NCBI RefSeq assembly: GCF_005503535.1
Contig: NZ_SCNN01000016.1
Span: forward strand, 1 to 64,000
Reading direction: 5' to 3'
DNA: 64,000 bases
DNA from: Mesorhizobium comanense
GTDB taxonomy: Bacteria > Pseudomonadota > Alphaproteobacteria > Rhizobiales > Rhizobiaceae
Made by a program: the position numbers and the translations under genes. A model generated the notes under the pieces. It saw nothing but the letters and a program-made list of their open reading frames with translations, did no database searches and was not told the origin of the DNA. Below, piece by piece: positions 17,403-26,748 of the stretch. How positions within the stretch are numbered: position 1 is the first letter of the stretch; each line of letters starts with the position of its first letter.

Positions 17403-18599
17403 TCAAAAGAAGGCCTGCAGCCCCGTCTGCGCCCGTCCCAGGATCAGCGCGTGCACGTCATGCGTGCCCTCGTAGGTGTTGACGGTCTCCAGGTTCTGCG
17501 CGTGGCGCATGACGTGGTAGCCGATCTGGATGCCGTTGCCGCCATGCATGTCGCGGGCCTGGCGGGCGATATCGAGCGCCTTGCCGCAATTGTTGCGCTT
17601 GACGATCGAGATCATCTCCGGCGCCATCTTGCCTTCGTCGAGCAGGCGCCCGACGCGCAGCGAGGCCTGCAGGCCGAGCGCGATCTCGGTCTGCATGTCG
17701 GCGAGCTTCTTCTGGAACAGCTGCGTGCCAGCCAGCGGCTTGCCGAACTGCTTGCGGTCCAGCCCATACTGGCGAGCGCGATGCCAGCAATCTTCCGCCG
17801 CGCCCATAGAACCCCAGGAAATGCCGAAACGGGCCCGGTTGAGGCAGCCGAACGGACCCTTGAGGCCGGAGACATTGGGCAGCAGCGCGTCTTCGCCCAC
17901 CTCGACGCCTTCCATCACCACCTCGCCGGTGATCGAGGCGCGCAGCGACAGCTTGCCGCCGATCTTCGGTGCAGAAAGGCCCTTCATGCCCTTTTCCAGC
18001 ACGAACCCGCGGATTTCGTCCTTGCCGTTCTCGCCCTTGAGCTTCGCCCAGACGACGAAGACGTCGGCGACCGGCGCATTGGAGATCCACATCTTGGAGC
18101 CGGTCAGCCTGTAGCCGTTGGCCGTCTTCTCTGCGCGTGTCTTCATGCCGCCCGGGTCGGAGCCCGCGTCCGGCTCGGTCAGGCCGAAACAGCCGATCCA
18201 TTCGCCGCTGGCAAGCTTGGGCAGGTATTTGCGGCGCTGCGCATCCGAGCCGTAAGCGTAGATCGGATACATCACCAGCGACGACTGCACCGACATCATC
18301 GAGCGGTAGCCGCTGTCGACGCGCTCGACTTCCCGCGCCACCAGTCCGTAAGTCACGTAGTTCGCGCCAAGCCCGCCGAATTCCTCGGGGATGTTGATGC
18401 CGAGCAGGCCGGCTTCGCCCATCTCGCGGAAGATCGCGGTGTCGAAGGTCTCGTTGAGATAGGCGTCCTCGATGCGCGGTGCCAGCTTGTCCGCGGCAAA
18501 GGCCGCCGCCCCGTCGCGCACCATGCGCTCGTCTTCCGAAAGCTGGTCCTCGATCAGGAACGGGTCTTCCCAGACGAATGCATTCTTGTCGGCGGCCAT
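17403..18599 (-). CDS. gcdH: Glutaryl-CoA dehydrogenase
   Basis: 398 residues from the ATG at 18599 (an upstream in-frame start at 18683 would add 28 residues of non-homologous sequence). The acyl-CoA dehydrogenase fold is clear: FAD/substrate segments CFGLTEPDAGSDPGG and KMWISNAPVADVFVVWAK, and the catalytic glutamate at about 377 in TYEGTHDVH. The N-terminus (FVWEDPFLIEDQLSEDERM) and the loop RSMMSVQSSLVMYPI match glutaryl-CoA dehydrogenases rather than short-chain enzymes. It oxidatively decarboxylates glutaryl-CoA to crotonyl-CoA in lysine and tryptophan breakdown. It diverges from a LysR regulator 103 bp away, the usual arrangement for its own control. Confidence 0.92.
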   Translation of the reverse strand: MAADKNAFVWEDPFLIEDQLSEDERMVRDGAAAFAADKLAPRIEDAYLNETFDTAIFREMGEAGLLGINIPEEFGGLGANYVTYGLVAREVERVDSGYRSMMSVQSSLVMYPIYAYGSDAQRRKYLPKLASGEWIGCFGLTEPDAGSDPGGMKTRAEKTANGYRLTGSKMWISNAPVADVFVVWAKLKGENGKDEIRGFVLEKGMKGLSAPKIGGKLSLRASITGEVVMEGVEVGEDALLPNVSGLKGPFGCLNRARFGISWGSMGAAEDCWHRARQYGLDRKQFGKPLAGTQLFQKKLADMQTEIALGLQASLRVGRLLDEGKMAPEMISIVKRNNCGKALDIARQARDMHGGNGIQIGYHVMRHAQNLETVNTYEGTHDVHALILGRAQTGLQAFF

Positions 18600-18702
18600 G
18601 ACTTTTCGATCCTTGCAACGGGTGAAGCCCGGCTTATCGGCCCGTGGCATCAAAAAATCAAACGAAATTGCCTCACAGATCAATGAGCGTTAGGAATGGA
18701 TC

Positions 18703-19614
18703 ATGAGTGTCCAGCGCCGTCTTCTACCCAACATCAGCGCCCTCGCCGCCTTCGAGGCCGTGGCGCGGCTTGGTTCCTTCACCGCCGCCGCCCAGGAACT
18801 CGACCTGACCCAGGGAGCGGTCAGCCGGCAGATCAGGCTGCTGGAGGATCAGTTCGGCCGCCGGCTCTTCGAGCGCGACAGCCGCAATGTCCGCCTGTCG
18901 ACGGCGGGCGAAATCTACGCCGAGGCGGTGCGCTCGGCTCTTGGCCAGTTACGCGACGCAGCGCTTGGATTGATGAGCAATCGGCATAGCGGCATCCTCA
19001 ATCTTGCTATCCTGCCGACCTTCGGCACGCGCTGGCTGATGCCCCTGATCCCGGATTTCGTCCAGCGTAATCCCGATATCACCATCAACTTCGTCACTCG
19101 TGTCGGCCGCTTCGACTTCAGCCGCGAGCGCCTGGACGCCGCTATCCATTACGGCCTGCCTGACTGGCCGGACGCCGACTCCACACTGCTGGTGCGCGAA
19201 ACCGTGGCGCCGGTCGTGTCGCCCGAATTCCTCGCCGGCCGCGCCATCGCCACGCCGGCTGATATCGGCCGCCTGCCGCTGCTGCACATGGCGACACGCC
19301 CGGGAGCGTGGACCGAATGGTTCGACCATCAGGGCCTCAGCGCGCCGAGCGGGCCCGGTATGCAGTTCGAGCAGTTCGGCACCGCCGCCCAGGCCTGCAT
19401 GGCCGGCCTCGGCGTGGCGTTGCTGCCGCTGCTGCTCATCGCGGGCGAATTGCAGCGCGGCCAGCTGGTGCCGGCGCCGGGCGAACCGATGCAGAGCCGC
19501 AGCGCCTACTACCTCGTCGTCCCGCACGACAAGCGCGGCTATCCGCCGGTCGCGAGTTTTCGCGACTGGCTGCTGAGCCAACTCGACAGGGAGCCGACCG
19601 TCCTGGCTTGGTAG
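18703..19614 (+). CDS. LysR-type transcriptional regulator (GcvA-like), probable regulator of gcdH
   Basis: 303 residues. The N-terminal winged helix-turn-helix spans about 8-65 (NISALAAFEAVARLGSF, LTQGAVSRQIRLLE, LFERDSRNVRLSTAG), followed by a type 2 periplasmic-binding-like effector domain from about 95 to 295 with the GcvA-type segment FDFSRERLDAAIHYG. AGGA lies upstream of the ATG. The gene is transcribed away from gcdH, and LysR regulators generally control the divergent neighbour, so glutaryl-CoA or a related metabolite is the probable effector (inference). Its stop directly abuts the stop of tex (convergent, zero gap). Confidence 0.9.
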   Translation: MSVQRRLLPNISALAAFEAVARLGSFTAAAQELDLTQGAVSRQIRLLEDQFGRRLFERDSRNVRLSTAGEIYAEAVRSALGQLRDAALGLMSNRHSGILNLAILPTFGTRWLMPLIPDFVQRNPDITINFVTRVGRFDFSRERLDAAIHYGLPDWPDADSTLLVRETVAPVVSPEFLAGRAIATPADIGRLPLLHMATRPGAWTEWFDHQGLSAPSGPGMQFEQFGTAAQACMAGLGVALLPLLLIAGELQRGQLVPAPGEPMQSRSAYYLVVPHDKRGYPPVASFRDWLLSQLDREPTVLAW

Positions 19615-21939
19615 CTACTTCCGCTTCATCGCCTCGGCCAACGCAGCACCGAACGCGCCCTGCGATGGCTTTTCCGGTTGGCGCTGCGGCGGCGCGGGCG
19701 AACGTGGCGCCGGCCTGCCGCCGCCATTGTCGCGCGGACCAGTTCTGGGTGCGCCGCCCTCGCCGCCATCCTTGCGCATGGAAAGGGCGATGCGCTTGCG
19801 CTTGATGTCGACATCGACGACGCGCACCTTCACCACATCGCCGGCCTTCACCACCTCATGCGCATCCTTGATGAACCGGTCGGCGAGCTGTGAGACATGC
19901 ACGAGCCCGTCCTGGTGCACGCCGATATCAACGAAGGCGCCGAAGGCGGCGACATTGGTCACCGTGCCCTCCAGCAGCATGCCGGGCTTCAGATCCTTGA
20001 TGTCGTCGACGCCGTCGGCGAAGGTCGCTGTCTTGAAGCCGGGGCGCGGGTCGCGGCCTGGCTTTTCCAGTTCCGCGAGAATATCGCGCACCGTCGGCAG
20101 CCCGAAGCGCTCATCGACGAAGACGCGCGGATCGAGCGCCTTGAGAACGGCGCTGTCGCCCATCAGCGAGCGCACGTCGCGCCCACAGGCGGCGACGATC
20201 TTCTTGGCCACGCCATAGGCTTCCGGATGCACCGACGAAGCGTCGAGTGGTTCACTGCCATTGGCGATGCGCAGGAAGCCGGCGCATTGTTCGAAGGCAC
20301 GCGGGCCGAGGCGTGACACTTTGAGCAAATCCTTGCGGCTGCCAAACGGCCCCGTCGCGTCGCGATGCGCGACGATGGCATCCGCCAGCGATGCGCCGAG
20401 ACCCGAGACCCTGGCGAGCAGCGGCGCGGAGGCGGTGTTGAGGTCGACGCCGACAGCGTTGACCGCGTCCTCGACCACCGCCTCCAGCGAGCGGCCGAGC
20501 CGGTACTGGTCGACATCGTGCTGGTACTGGCCGACGCCGATCGATTTCGGCTCTATCTTCACCAGTTCGGCGAGCGGATCCTGCAGGCGCCGCGCGATCG
20601 ACACCGCGCCGCGCAGCGACACGTCGAGGCCGGGGAATTCGGCCGCCGCCGCGGCCGAGGCGGAATAGACGGAAGCGCCTGCCTCGCTGACGATCATCTT
20701 GAGCGGCTTGGGCCCGGAGCCCGCCGGCATGTCCGAAAGCATGTCGGCCACCAGCTTCTCGGTTTCGCGGCTGCCGGTGCCGTTGCCGATCGAAATCAGC
20801 TCGACCTTGTGTTGACGGATCAGAGCGGCAAGCTCGGTCTGTGTGCCGCGCACATCGTTGCGCGGCGGGAATGGATAGACCGTCGTCGTCGCCACCAGCT
20901 TGCCGGTGCCGTCGACCACCGCCACCTTGACGCCCGTGCGGATGCCCGGGTCGAGACCCATGGTGGGACGCGAACCGGCGGGCGCGGCGAGCAGCAAATC
21001 CCTGAGGTTGCGGGCAAAGACATGGATCGCCTCTTCCTCGGCCCGCTCGCGCAGATCGCGCATCAGGTCGAGCGTCAGGTGCAGCGACAGCTTGATGCGC
21101 CAGGTCCAACCGGCGACGTCCATCAACCAGCGATCGCCAGGAAGCGTCGCCCCGATCGCATTGGCATTGGCAATCATCCGCTCGACCGGCTTCACCGGCG
21201 AAGTGTCGTCGGCATCGACCTCGATGTCGAGCGACAGCACCTCTTCGTTGCGGCCACGCAGCATGGCAAGTGCGCGATGGCTAGGCACATTGGCCCAGCG
21301 CTCGACATGGTCGAAATAGTCGGAGAATTTCGCTCCGGCCTCCTGCTTGCCGTCGACCACCCTGGCACGCATGAACGCGCGGTCCTTCATATAGGTCCGC
21401 AGCTTGCCGACCAGGTCGGCATTCTCGGCGAACTGTTCCGAAAGGATGTCGCGCGCGCCTTCGAGCGCCGCCTTGGCGTCGGCCACCTCCTCGGTCACAT
21501 AGGCCAGCGCCAGTTCGGTAGGGACGAGCGAGCGGTCCGCGAGAATGGCCTCCGCCAGCGGCCCGAGCCCGCGTTCCCTTGCGATCTCGGCCTTGGTGCG
21601 GCGTTTCGGTTTGTAGGGGAGATAGATGTCTTCGAGCTCGGCCTTGGTCGCGGCGGCCGCGATCTTGGTTTCCAGATCCTGCGTGAGCTTGCCCTGTTCG
21701 CGGATCGAACCGAGGATGGTGTCGCGGCGGGCGTCGAGCTCGCGCAGATAGGCGAGCCTCTCGGCAAGGTCGCGCAATTGCGTGTCGTCGAGGCCGCCGG
21801 TCACTTCCTTGCGGTAGCGTGCCACGAACGGCACCGTCGCGCCCTCGTCGAGCAGTTCGATCGCGGCCGCCGCCTGTTCGGGCCGGGCCTTGATCTCCCC
21901 AGCGATGATGGCTGCGATGCGCTTGATGTCGGATGCCAT
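19615..21939 (-). CDS. tex: Tex-family S1 RNA-binding transcription accessory protein
   Basis: 774 residues, the normal Tex length. The order is an N-terminal helical region (ATVPFVARYRKEVTGGLDD), a YqgF/RNase H-like domain near 330-450 (GLDPGIRTGVKVAVVD), helix-hairpin-helix segments near 500-560 (VGVDLNTASAPLLARVSGLG), and the S1 domain near 650-720 (GMLLEGTVTNVAAFGAFVD). A basic, glycine/proline-rich tail follows. Tex binds nucleic acid and affects transcription and RNA processing; it is broadly conserved in bacteria. It is monocistronic and convergent with the LysR gene. Confidence 0.95.
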   Translation of the reverse strand: MASDIKRIAAIIAGEIKARPEQAAAAIELLDEGATVPFVARYRKEVTGGLDDTQLRDLAERLAYLRELDARRDTILGSIREQGKLTQDLETKIAAAATKAELEDIYLPYKPKRRTKAEIARERGLGPLAEAILADRSLVPTELALAYVTEEVADAKAALEGARDILSEQFAENADLVGKLRTYMKDRAFMRARVVDGKQEAGAKFSDYFDHVERWANVPSHRALAMLRGRNEEVLSLDIEVDADDTSPVKPVERMIANANAIGATLPGDRWLMDVAGWTWRIKLSLHLTLDLMRDLRERAEEEAIHVFARNLRDLLLAAPAGSRPTMGLDPGIRTGVKVAVVDGTGKLVATTTVYPFPPRNDVRGTQTELAALIRQHKVELISIGNGTGSRETEKLVADMLSDMPAGSGPKPLKMIVSEAGASVYSASAAAAAEFPGLDVSLRGAVSIARRLQDPLAELVKIEPKSIGVGQYQHDVDQYRLGRSLEAVVEDAVNAVGVDLNTASAPLLARVSGLGASLADAIVAHRDATGPFGSRKDLLKVSRLGPRAFEQCAGFLRIANGSEPLDASSVHPEAYGVAKKIVAACGRDVRSLMGDSAVLKALDPRVFVDERFGLPTVRDILAELEKPGRDPRPGFKTATFADGVDDIKDLKPGMLLEGTVTNVAAFGAFVDIGVHQDGLVHVSQLADRFIKDAHEVVKAGDVVKVRVVDVDIKRKRIALSMRKDGGEGGAPRTGPRDNGGGRPAPRSPAPPQRQPEKPSQGAFGAALAEAMKRK

Positions 21940-22068
21940 ATTGGTCCTGCTCTAATCGAAAGAGCGGCGACCATAGGCGTAGATGCCGGCCTCGCCAACC
22001 GCGACGCTTTCAACCGTCGCGGCCGGTCCACAGGAAAGCGCGAGGCGGCGAAGTTGCCCCCGGCCGGG

Positions 22069-23250
22069 TCAGACCATCCGGCTCAACGCCTCGAAGAAAG
22101 CGACGAGCTCCAGATCGAGCGGATCGTCCACCGGCTCCGGCTGCGACGACATCTTGGCGATGACCACTTCCGTTTTGGGATCGACATAGAGCCACTGCCC
22201 GTGGATGCCGATGCCGCAATAGGCGCCGTTTGCGAAACCGGTCTGGTACCATTTGTTACGGTAGCGGCCTTGCGGAAACAGCGGCACCATCGAGCCGCGC
22301 TGCCAGGCTTCCGCACTGCCGCCGGTCACCGTTGTATCCCGCACCCAGGCTTCCGGCACGACACGGCGGCCATTGGCGGTGCCGCCTTGCCGCATCATTT
22401 CGCCGATGCGCGCCAGATCGCGCGGCGTCACCGAAATGCCGCCGGCGGTGCGCGCCGTGCCCTCCATGTCGACGCCGATCGACGCCTCGCTCAGGGCGCC
22501 GAGCGGCAGCCACAGTTTCTCGCGTATCAGGTCCGGGAAGCGTTGGCCCGACGCGCGCTCCAAGAGCAGGCCGAGCAGATCGGAATTGGGCGAACGATAC
22601 CGGAAAGTCTGGCCGTGCGGCTCGGCAAGCCGCTGCAAGGTGAGGATGAATTCGCGCAGGCTTTCCGTTCCACCGCCCGGATTCCACAGCGTGGCGCGGC
22701 GATAGCGCGCGAAATCGCTTTCCGGGTCGAGATAGGCTTCCTCGAAATCGAGGCTGACGCTCATGTCGAGCACATGCCGGCAGCTGGCGTCGCCGTAGGC
22801 CGAGCCCACGGCTTCAGGGATGTATTGCGTCACCGGCGCTTCCGGATCGAAGGCGCCCTCGCCTTCCAGGATGCCGGCGATAACAGCCGTCACCGACTTG
22901 CTGATCGAGAAGATGATATGGCGGGCGCCGGAATCCATGTTCGGCGCGAACCAGTCGCCGATCACCTTGCCGCCTTTCATCACCGTCAGCGCGTCGGTGC
23001 TGGAGCGCGCGAGGAATTCAGCCACGGTCTCCGGCGCGCTGGCGATCGAGACCTTCTCGCCGAGCAGGCCACCGAAATCCCGCATCGGCGCTTCGATCGC
23101 GCCTGGCGCTGTTGCTATCCGCGCCGTCGGCACCAGTTCGCCGAGATTCTGGAACGACCATCGATTGAACGGATTTTCGCGCCAGTTGCTGAGCAGCACC
23201 TGGTTGCGGCGGAAGCCGTAGCGGGTCTCGAACGCGGTCTTGCCGGTCAT
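22069..23250 (-). CDS. Serine hydrolase of the beta-lactamase class C / penicillin-binding-like family (B)
   Basis: 393 residues. The nucleophile motif SxxK is seen as FSISKSVTAVIAG near residue 125, with later conserved blocks HVLDMSVSLDFEEAYLD, FRYRSPNSDLLGLLLE and a C-terminal NGAYCGIGIHGQWLYVD. There is no clear signal peptide. Proteins of this kind hydrolyse esters or amides such as 6-aminohexanoate oligomers, and the true substrate is usually unknown. It follows a homologous hydrolase by 33 bp at the end of the polyamine-transport gene string, so a role in releasing or trimming an imported amide is possible. Confidence 0.82.
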   Translation of the reverse strand: MTGKTAFETRYGFRRNQVLLSNWRENPFNRWSFQNLGELVPTARIATAPGAIEAPMRDFGGLLGEKVSIASAPETVAEFLARSSTDALTVMKGGKVIGDWFAPNMDSGARHIIFSISKSVTAVIAGILEGEGAFDPEAPVTQYIPEAVGSAYGDASCRHVLDMSVSLDFEEAYLDPESDFARYRRATLWNPGGGTESLREFILTLQRLAEPHGQTFRYRSPNSDLLGLLLERASGQRFPDLIREKLWLPLGALSEASIGVDMEGTARTAGGISVTPRDLARIGEMMRQGGTANGRRVVPEAWVRDTTVTGGSAEAWQRGSMVPLFPQGRYRNKWYQTGFANGAYCGIGIHGQWLYVDPKTEVVIAKMSSQPEPVDDPLDLELVAFFEALSRMV

Positions 23251-23283
23251 GGCGTGTCCTTCCAGGTCTTTCTTCTTGGTAGT

Positions 23284-24480
23284 TCAGCTCAGCGCGGCGG
23301 CGATGGCATGGACGGCCTTCAGCGTCGCTACGGAATAGGCGGTATTGCTGAAATCGGGCCAGGTCGAAAGCTTCACGACCACCATTCCCGTGTTCCAGTC
23401 GATATGGATCATCTGCCCGAACACACCCCGGCACATCAGCGCGCGCGAGGCGGGATCCTCGATCCAGAACTGGTTGCGGTAGCTGCCCTGCGGCATGCTG
23501 GCGGAGAAGTCGGGACCATGCTTGCCATTGCGTGTCGCCTCGATCCAGTCGGCCGGCACGATGTCGCGGCCATTGTCAAGGATCAGCTGGCCGAAGCGGC
23601 CATAGTCGCGCAGCGTCGCGTTGAAGCCGCCATCGGCCAGCGCGTAGCCGGCGCTGTCGACGGTGAAGCAGGCGCTTTCCTCGGCACCGAGCTTTTGCCA
23701 GAGTTCTTCGGAAACCAGTTGCGCCAGCCGCTTGCCCGTGACCCGCTCCATGAGGAAGGCGAGCACGTCGGTCTCGATCGAGCGGTATTCGAACCTGGCG
23801 CCATGCGGACGAACGGTGTCCTTCAGCCCCAGGATCAGCTCGAACATGTGGGCGGGCCAGCGGAAATCCGGATCGCTGCCCGGCGGCACCGGCTTCCAGC
23901 CTGTCGCGACATCGACCTGGCCGATTTCGGAATAACGGTCGGTGTATTCCTCGGAGAAGCGCACGCCCGTCGTCATGTCGAGCACATGCTGGACGCTGGC
24001 GCCGGCCCAGCCGGTGGCGCCGAGCTCCGGCAGGTAATCGGTGACCGCCCGCGCCGGGTCGATCAGGCCGCGGCCGGCCAATATGCCGAACACCGTGCCG
24101 GTGATCGACTTGGCCATCGACTGCGACAGGTGCAGGGTGCGCTCGTCCATGCCGTTGAAATAGCGCTCATAGGCTATTCTGCCGTGTTTGAGCACCAGGA
24201 ACCCGTCCGTATAGGTTTCGTCCAGCAACCCTGCGAGCGTCGAAGGCCCGCCCGTGCTGTCCTCGACCGGCAGTCCGTCCAGATCGGCCTCGGCGCGTTC
24301 GAAACGATGGCGGTGACCATGGCCGCGCCAGACTTCGATGGTCGGCAGTATTTCCCTGATGTGCTGGAAGGCCCAGCGATTCCAGGGCGGCCTGTCCCAG
24401 TCCAGTCTCGGCGGCATCATCTCGGGCGGCGAGCCCTGCATGATCGCCGGCCGCGGATCGCTGTTTCGGTAGGAACTCAT
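23284..24480 (-). CDS. Serine hydrolase of the beta-lactamase class C / penicillin-binding-like family (A)
   Basis: 398 residues from the ATG at 24480; the open frame continues far upstream but only as a shadow of potD. The SxxK nucleophile lies in LSQSMAKSITGTVFG near residue 120, and FEYRSIETDVLAFLMERV near 245 matches the second motif region. It resembles the next gene in order and motifs (WNRW.FQ....PT near the start; HVLDM..GV.F.EEY), so the two are diverged paralogues. It starts 56 bp after potD1 on the same strand and is probably co-transcribed with the transporter. The substrate is unknown; no secretion signal is visible. Confidence 0.82.
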   Translation of the reverse strand: MSSYRNSDPRPAIMQGSPPEMMPPRLDWDRPPWNRWAFQHIREILPTIEVWRGHGHRHRFERAEADLDGLPVEDSTGGPSTLAGLLDETYTDGFLVLKHGRIAYERYFNGMDERTLHLSQSMAKSITGTVFGILAGRGLIDPARAVTDYLPELGATGWAGASVQHVLDMTTGVRFSEEYTDRYSEIGQVDVATGWKPVPPGSDPDFRWPAHMFELILGLKDTVRPHGARFEYRSIETDVLAFLMERVTGKRLAQLVSEELWQKLGAEESACFTVDSAGYALADGGFNATLRDYGRFGQLILDNGRDIVPADWIEATRNGKHGPDFSASMPQGSYRNQFWIEDPASRALMCRGVFGQMIHIDWNTGMVVVKLSTWPDFSNTAYSVATLKAVHAIAAALS

Positions 24481-24536
24481 GGCAACACCCTGAAGGATGC
24501 GAGCCCGGCAAGAATGGATGCCGGGCCCAGGTAACG

Positions 24537-25571
24537 CTACTTCTGAAGTTCGGTCCAGATCCTGGTATAGAGCGCGTCGGTTTCCGCCGCGCACATCATG
24601 GCCATCGTGCCGTGCGCCTTGCTGGCTTCCGGAATGATGATCTCCGGCGCGTCCCTCATGTCGGCGGGCATGAACTTCTCCGAGCCGGCGATGCCGTTGG
24701 CATAGCGGTGATAGGCCGAAAGCTGCGCCGCGATCTCCGGATCCATGATGAAGTTCTGGAACAGCTTGGCGTTCTCGACGTTCTTGGCGTCCTTCAGGAC
24801 GACGACGTTGTCGCTCCAGTAGGTGAAGCCTTCCTTGGGATAGGCGAAGTGGACTTCTGGACGCGCCAGCCGGATGCGCAGGCCGGCGCCGTTCCAGGTT
24901 GTGGAGGCCTGGAAGTCGCCTGCTTTCATCTTGTCGATGGCGCTGTATTCCATCGCGATCCAGTTCGGCTTGGCCGCGACCAGCAGGTCGCGCACCTTCT
25001 TCAGGACCTCCTTGTCGGCCGTGCACTGCTCGCCGCCGACATACCGGATCGCGGCGGTCATGACGTCCTTCATTTCGGGAACGACGTTGATCTTGCCCTT
25101 CAGCTCGTCCGGCGTGTTGAAGACGAGGCCCCATGTGTTGATGTCGCCCTTGTAGGTGCTGGTGTTGACGACGATGCCAACCGTACCCCAGGCCCACGGC
25201 ACCGAATATTTGCGGCCGGGATCGAACTCGGGATTGGCCCAGTCGGGCGCCATGTTCTTGGCGTTTTCCATGCCTCCCGGATTGGTCTCGAGCAGCAGGC
25301 CCTCCTTGATCCAGATCGGCAGATGTGTCTGCGAGGGCACGGCAATGTCGAAGCCGCTGCCGCCCTGGCGTACCTTGGCGAGCGCCGTCTCGTTGGAATC
25401 ATAGTCGGTGATCGTCACCTTGACCTTGTACGTGTCCTCGAATTTCTTGATGACGTCGGGGCTGGTGTAATTGCCCCAATTGTAGATGTTGAGCTCGCCT
25501 TCGGCGCGGGCGAGGCCCGTTGCTGCCGCCAGGGCCAATGCCGCGGTGGCGGCGAACAATTTCAAATTCAT
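24537..25571 (-). CDS. potD: Periplasmic polyamine-binding protein of an ABC transporter (second copy)
   Basis: 344 residues with a clear signal peptide (residues 1-23, ending GLARAEG). The mature start ELNIYNWGNYTSPDVIKKFE is the hallmark of PotD/PotF-type spermidine/putrescine receptors; GFDIAVPSQ and the tryptophan-rich segment VPWAWGTVGIVVN are family features. It binds substrate in the periplasm and delivers it to PotBC. It is a close tandem paralogue of the receptor at 25691, with most positions identical by eye, separated by 119 bp that hold a strong hairpin. The two copies may have different ligand preferences. Confidence 0.9.
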   Translation of the reverse strand: MNLKLFAATAALALAAATGLARAEGELNIYNWGNYTSPDVIKKFEDTYKVKVTITDYDSNETALAKVRQGGSGFDIAVPSQTHLPIWIKEGLLLETNPGGMENAKNMAPDWANPEFDPGRKYSVPWAWGTVGIVVNTSTYKGDINTWGLVFNTPDELKGKINVVPEMKDVMTAAIRYVGGEQCTADKEVLKKVRDLLVAAKPNWIAMEYSAIDKMKAGDFQASTTWNGAGLRIRLARPEVHFAYPKEGFTYWSDNVVVLKDAKNVENAKLFQNFIMDPEIAAQLSAYHRYANGIAGSEKFMPADMRDAPEIIIPEASKAHGTMAMMCAAETDALYTRIWTELQK

Positions 25572-25628
25572 GGCAAAATTCCCTTTTTTCCTAATAGCCT
25601 GTGATACCGGCAGACAAAAGCCGTCCGC

Positions 25629-25658
25629 CGGCCGGGATCGATTTCTCGATCCCGGCCG
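25629..25658 (-). terminator. Intercistronic hairpin between the two potD genes
   Basis: Perfect 13-bp arms (CGGCCGGGATCGA and its complement) close a TTTC tetraloop. On the transcribed strand a short T-run (GGCTTTTG) follows some bases downstream. It can act as a partial terminator, or as a 3' stabiliser for the upstream receptor mRNA, letting the receptor be made in excess over downstream genes as in other ABC operons. Which role applies cannot be told from sequence. Confidence 0.65.
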
Positions 25659-25690
25659 TTCTCATGTCGGTTGAACGCGACGCTGGAAGC

Positions 25691-26725
25691 TTACTTCTGC
25701 AGCTCGGTCCAGATCTTGGTGTAGAGTTCCTGCGTTTCCGGCGGGCACATTTTCTGCAACTCGCCGAGCGGCTTGGCGTCCGCCGGAATGACCACTTCCG
25801 GTGCGTCCTTCATGTCGGCCGGCATGTACTTGTCCGAACCAGAGATGGCATTGGCATAGCGGTGGAAGGCCGAGAGACCCGCCGCGTTTTCCGGATCCAT
25901 GATGAAGTTCTGGAACAGCTTGGCGTTCTCGACGTTCTTGGCTTCCTTCAGGACGACGACGTTGTCGCTCCAAAGGCCATAGCCTTCCTTCGGATAGTTG
26001 AAGTGGATGGCCGGGTTCGCCAGCCGCTGGCGCAGCGCCGAGCCGTTCCAGTCGCTGGTGGCCTTGAAGTCGCCGGCGCCCATCTTCTCGATGGTGTTGT
26101 ACTCCATCGCGATCCAGTTCGGCTTGGCCGCCACGAGCATGTCGCGCACCTTCTTGAGCACGGCCTTGTCGTCGGTGCACTGCTGGCCGCCGACATACTT
26201 GATCGCCGCGAACATCACGTCGCCCATTTCCGGCACGACGTTGACCTTGCCCTTCAATTCGTTGGGCGTGTTGAAGATGATGCCCCAGGTGTTGGCGGGC
26301 CCCTTGTAGGCATCGGTGTTGACGACGACGCCGATCGTGCCCCAGGCCCACGGAACCGTGTACTTGCGGCCCGGATCGAAGTCGGGATTGGCCCATTCGG
26401 GGGCGATGTTCTTGGCGTTTTCCATCTTGCCCGGGTCGGTCTCCTGAATGAGGCCTTCCTTGATCCAGATCGGAACGTAGGTCTGCGAGGGCACCGCGAT
26501 GTCGAAACCGGTGCCGCCCTGGCGAACCTTGGCCAATGCGGTGTCGTTGGAATCGTAGTCGGTGATGGTCACCTTGATGTTGTATTTGGCTTCGAATTTC
26601 TTGATCACATCGGGGCTGGTGTAGTTGCCCCAATTGTAGATGTTGAGCACGCCTTCGGCGCGTGCCAGGCCTGTCGAAGCGAGCAGCGCCAACCCCATGG
26701 CGGTCGCCGTGGTCTTCCAGTTCAT
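25691..26725 (-). CDS. potD: Periplasmic polyamine-binding protein of an ABC transporter (first copy)
   Basis: 344 residues from the ATG at 26725, chosen because GGGAG lies about 8 bp upstream and the signal peptide (MNWKTTATAMGLALLAST...ARAEG) then has normal form; an upstream ATG at 26740 would add five residues. The mature start VLNIYNWGNYTSPDVIKKFE and the blocks GFDIAVPSQTYVPIW and VPWAWGTIGVVVN mark a PotD/PotF-type receptor. It lies 23 bp after potC, so it belongs to the potABC operon. Putrescine or spermidine is likely, given the nearby acetylpolyamine amidohydrolase. Confidence 0.9.
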   Translation of the reverse strand: MNWKTTATAMGLALLASTGLARAEGVLNIYNWGNYTSPDVIKKFEAKYNIKVTITDYDSNDTALAKVRQGGTGFDIAVPSQTYVPIWIKEGLIQETDPGKMENAKNIAPEWANPDFDPGRKYTVPWAWGTIGVVVNTDAYKGPANTWGIIFNTPNELKGKVNVVPEMGDVMFAAIKYVGGQQCTDDKAVLKKVRDMLVAAKPNWIAMEYNTIEKMGAGDFKATSDWNGSALRQRLANPAIHFNYPKEGYGLWSDNVVVLKEAKNVENAKLFQNFIMDPENAAGLSAFHRYANAISGSDKYMPADMKDAPEVVIPADAKPLGELQKMCPPETQELYTKIWTELQK

Positions 26726-26748
26726 CGTTCTAGCTCCCATTGTCGGTT

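Noticed and set aside
20365..24534. Open frame of 1389 codons on the plus strand opposite tex and the serine hydrolases
   Set aside because: It lies wholly antisense to well-supported genes; long shadow frames are expected in GC-rich DNA. Its translation is low-complexity (Arg/Ala/Gly/His-rich) with no recognisable domain.
23284..25197. Long N-terminal extension of serine hydrolase A into the potD gene
   Set aside because: The extension is the wrong frame of potD; the hydrolase homology starts at the ATG at 24480.
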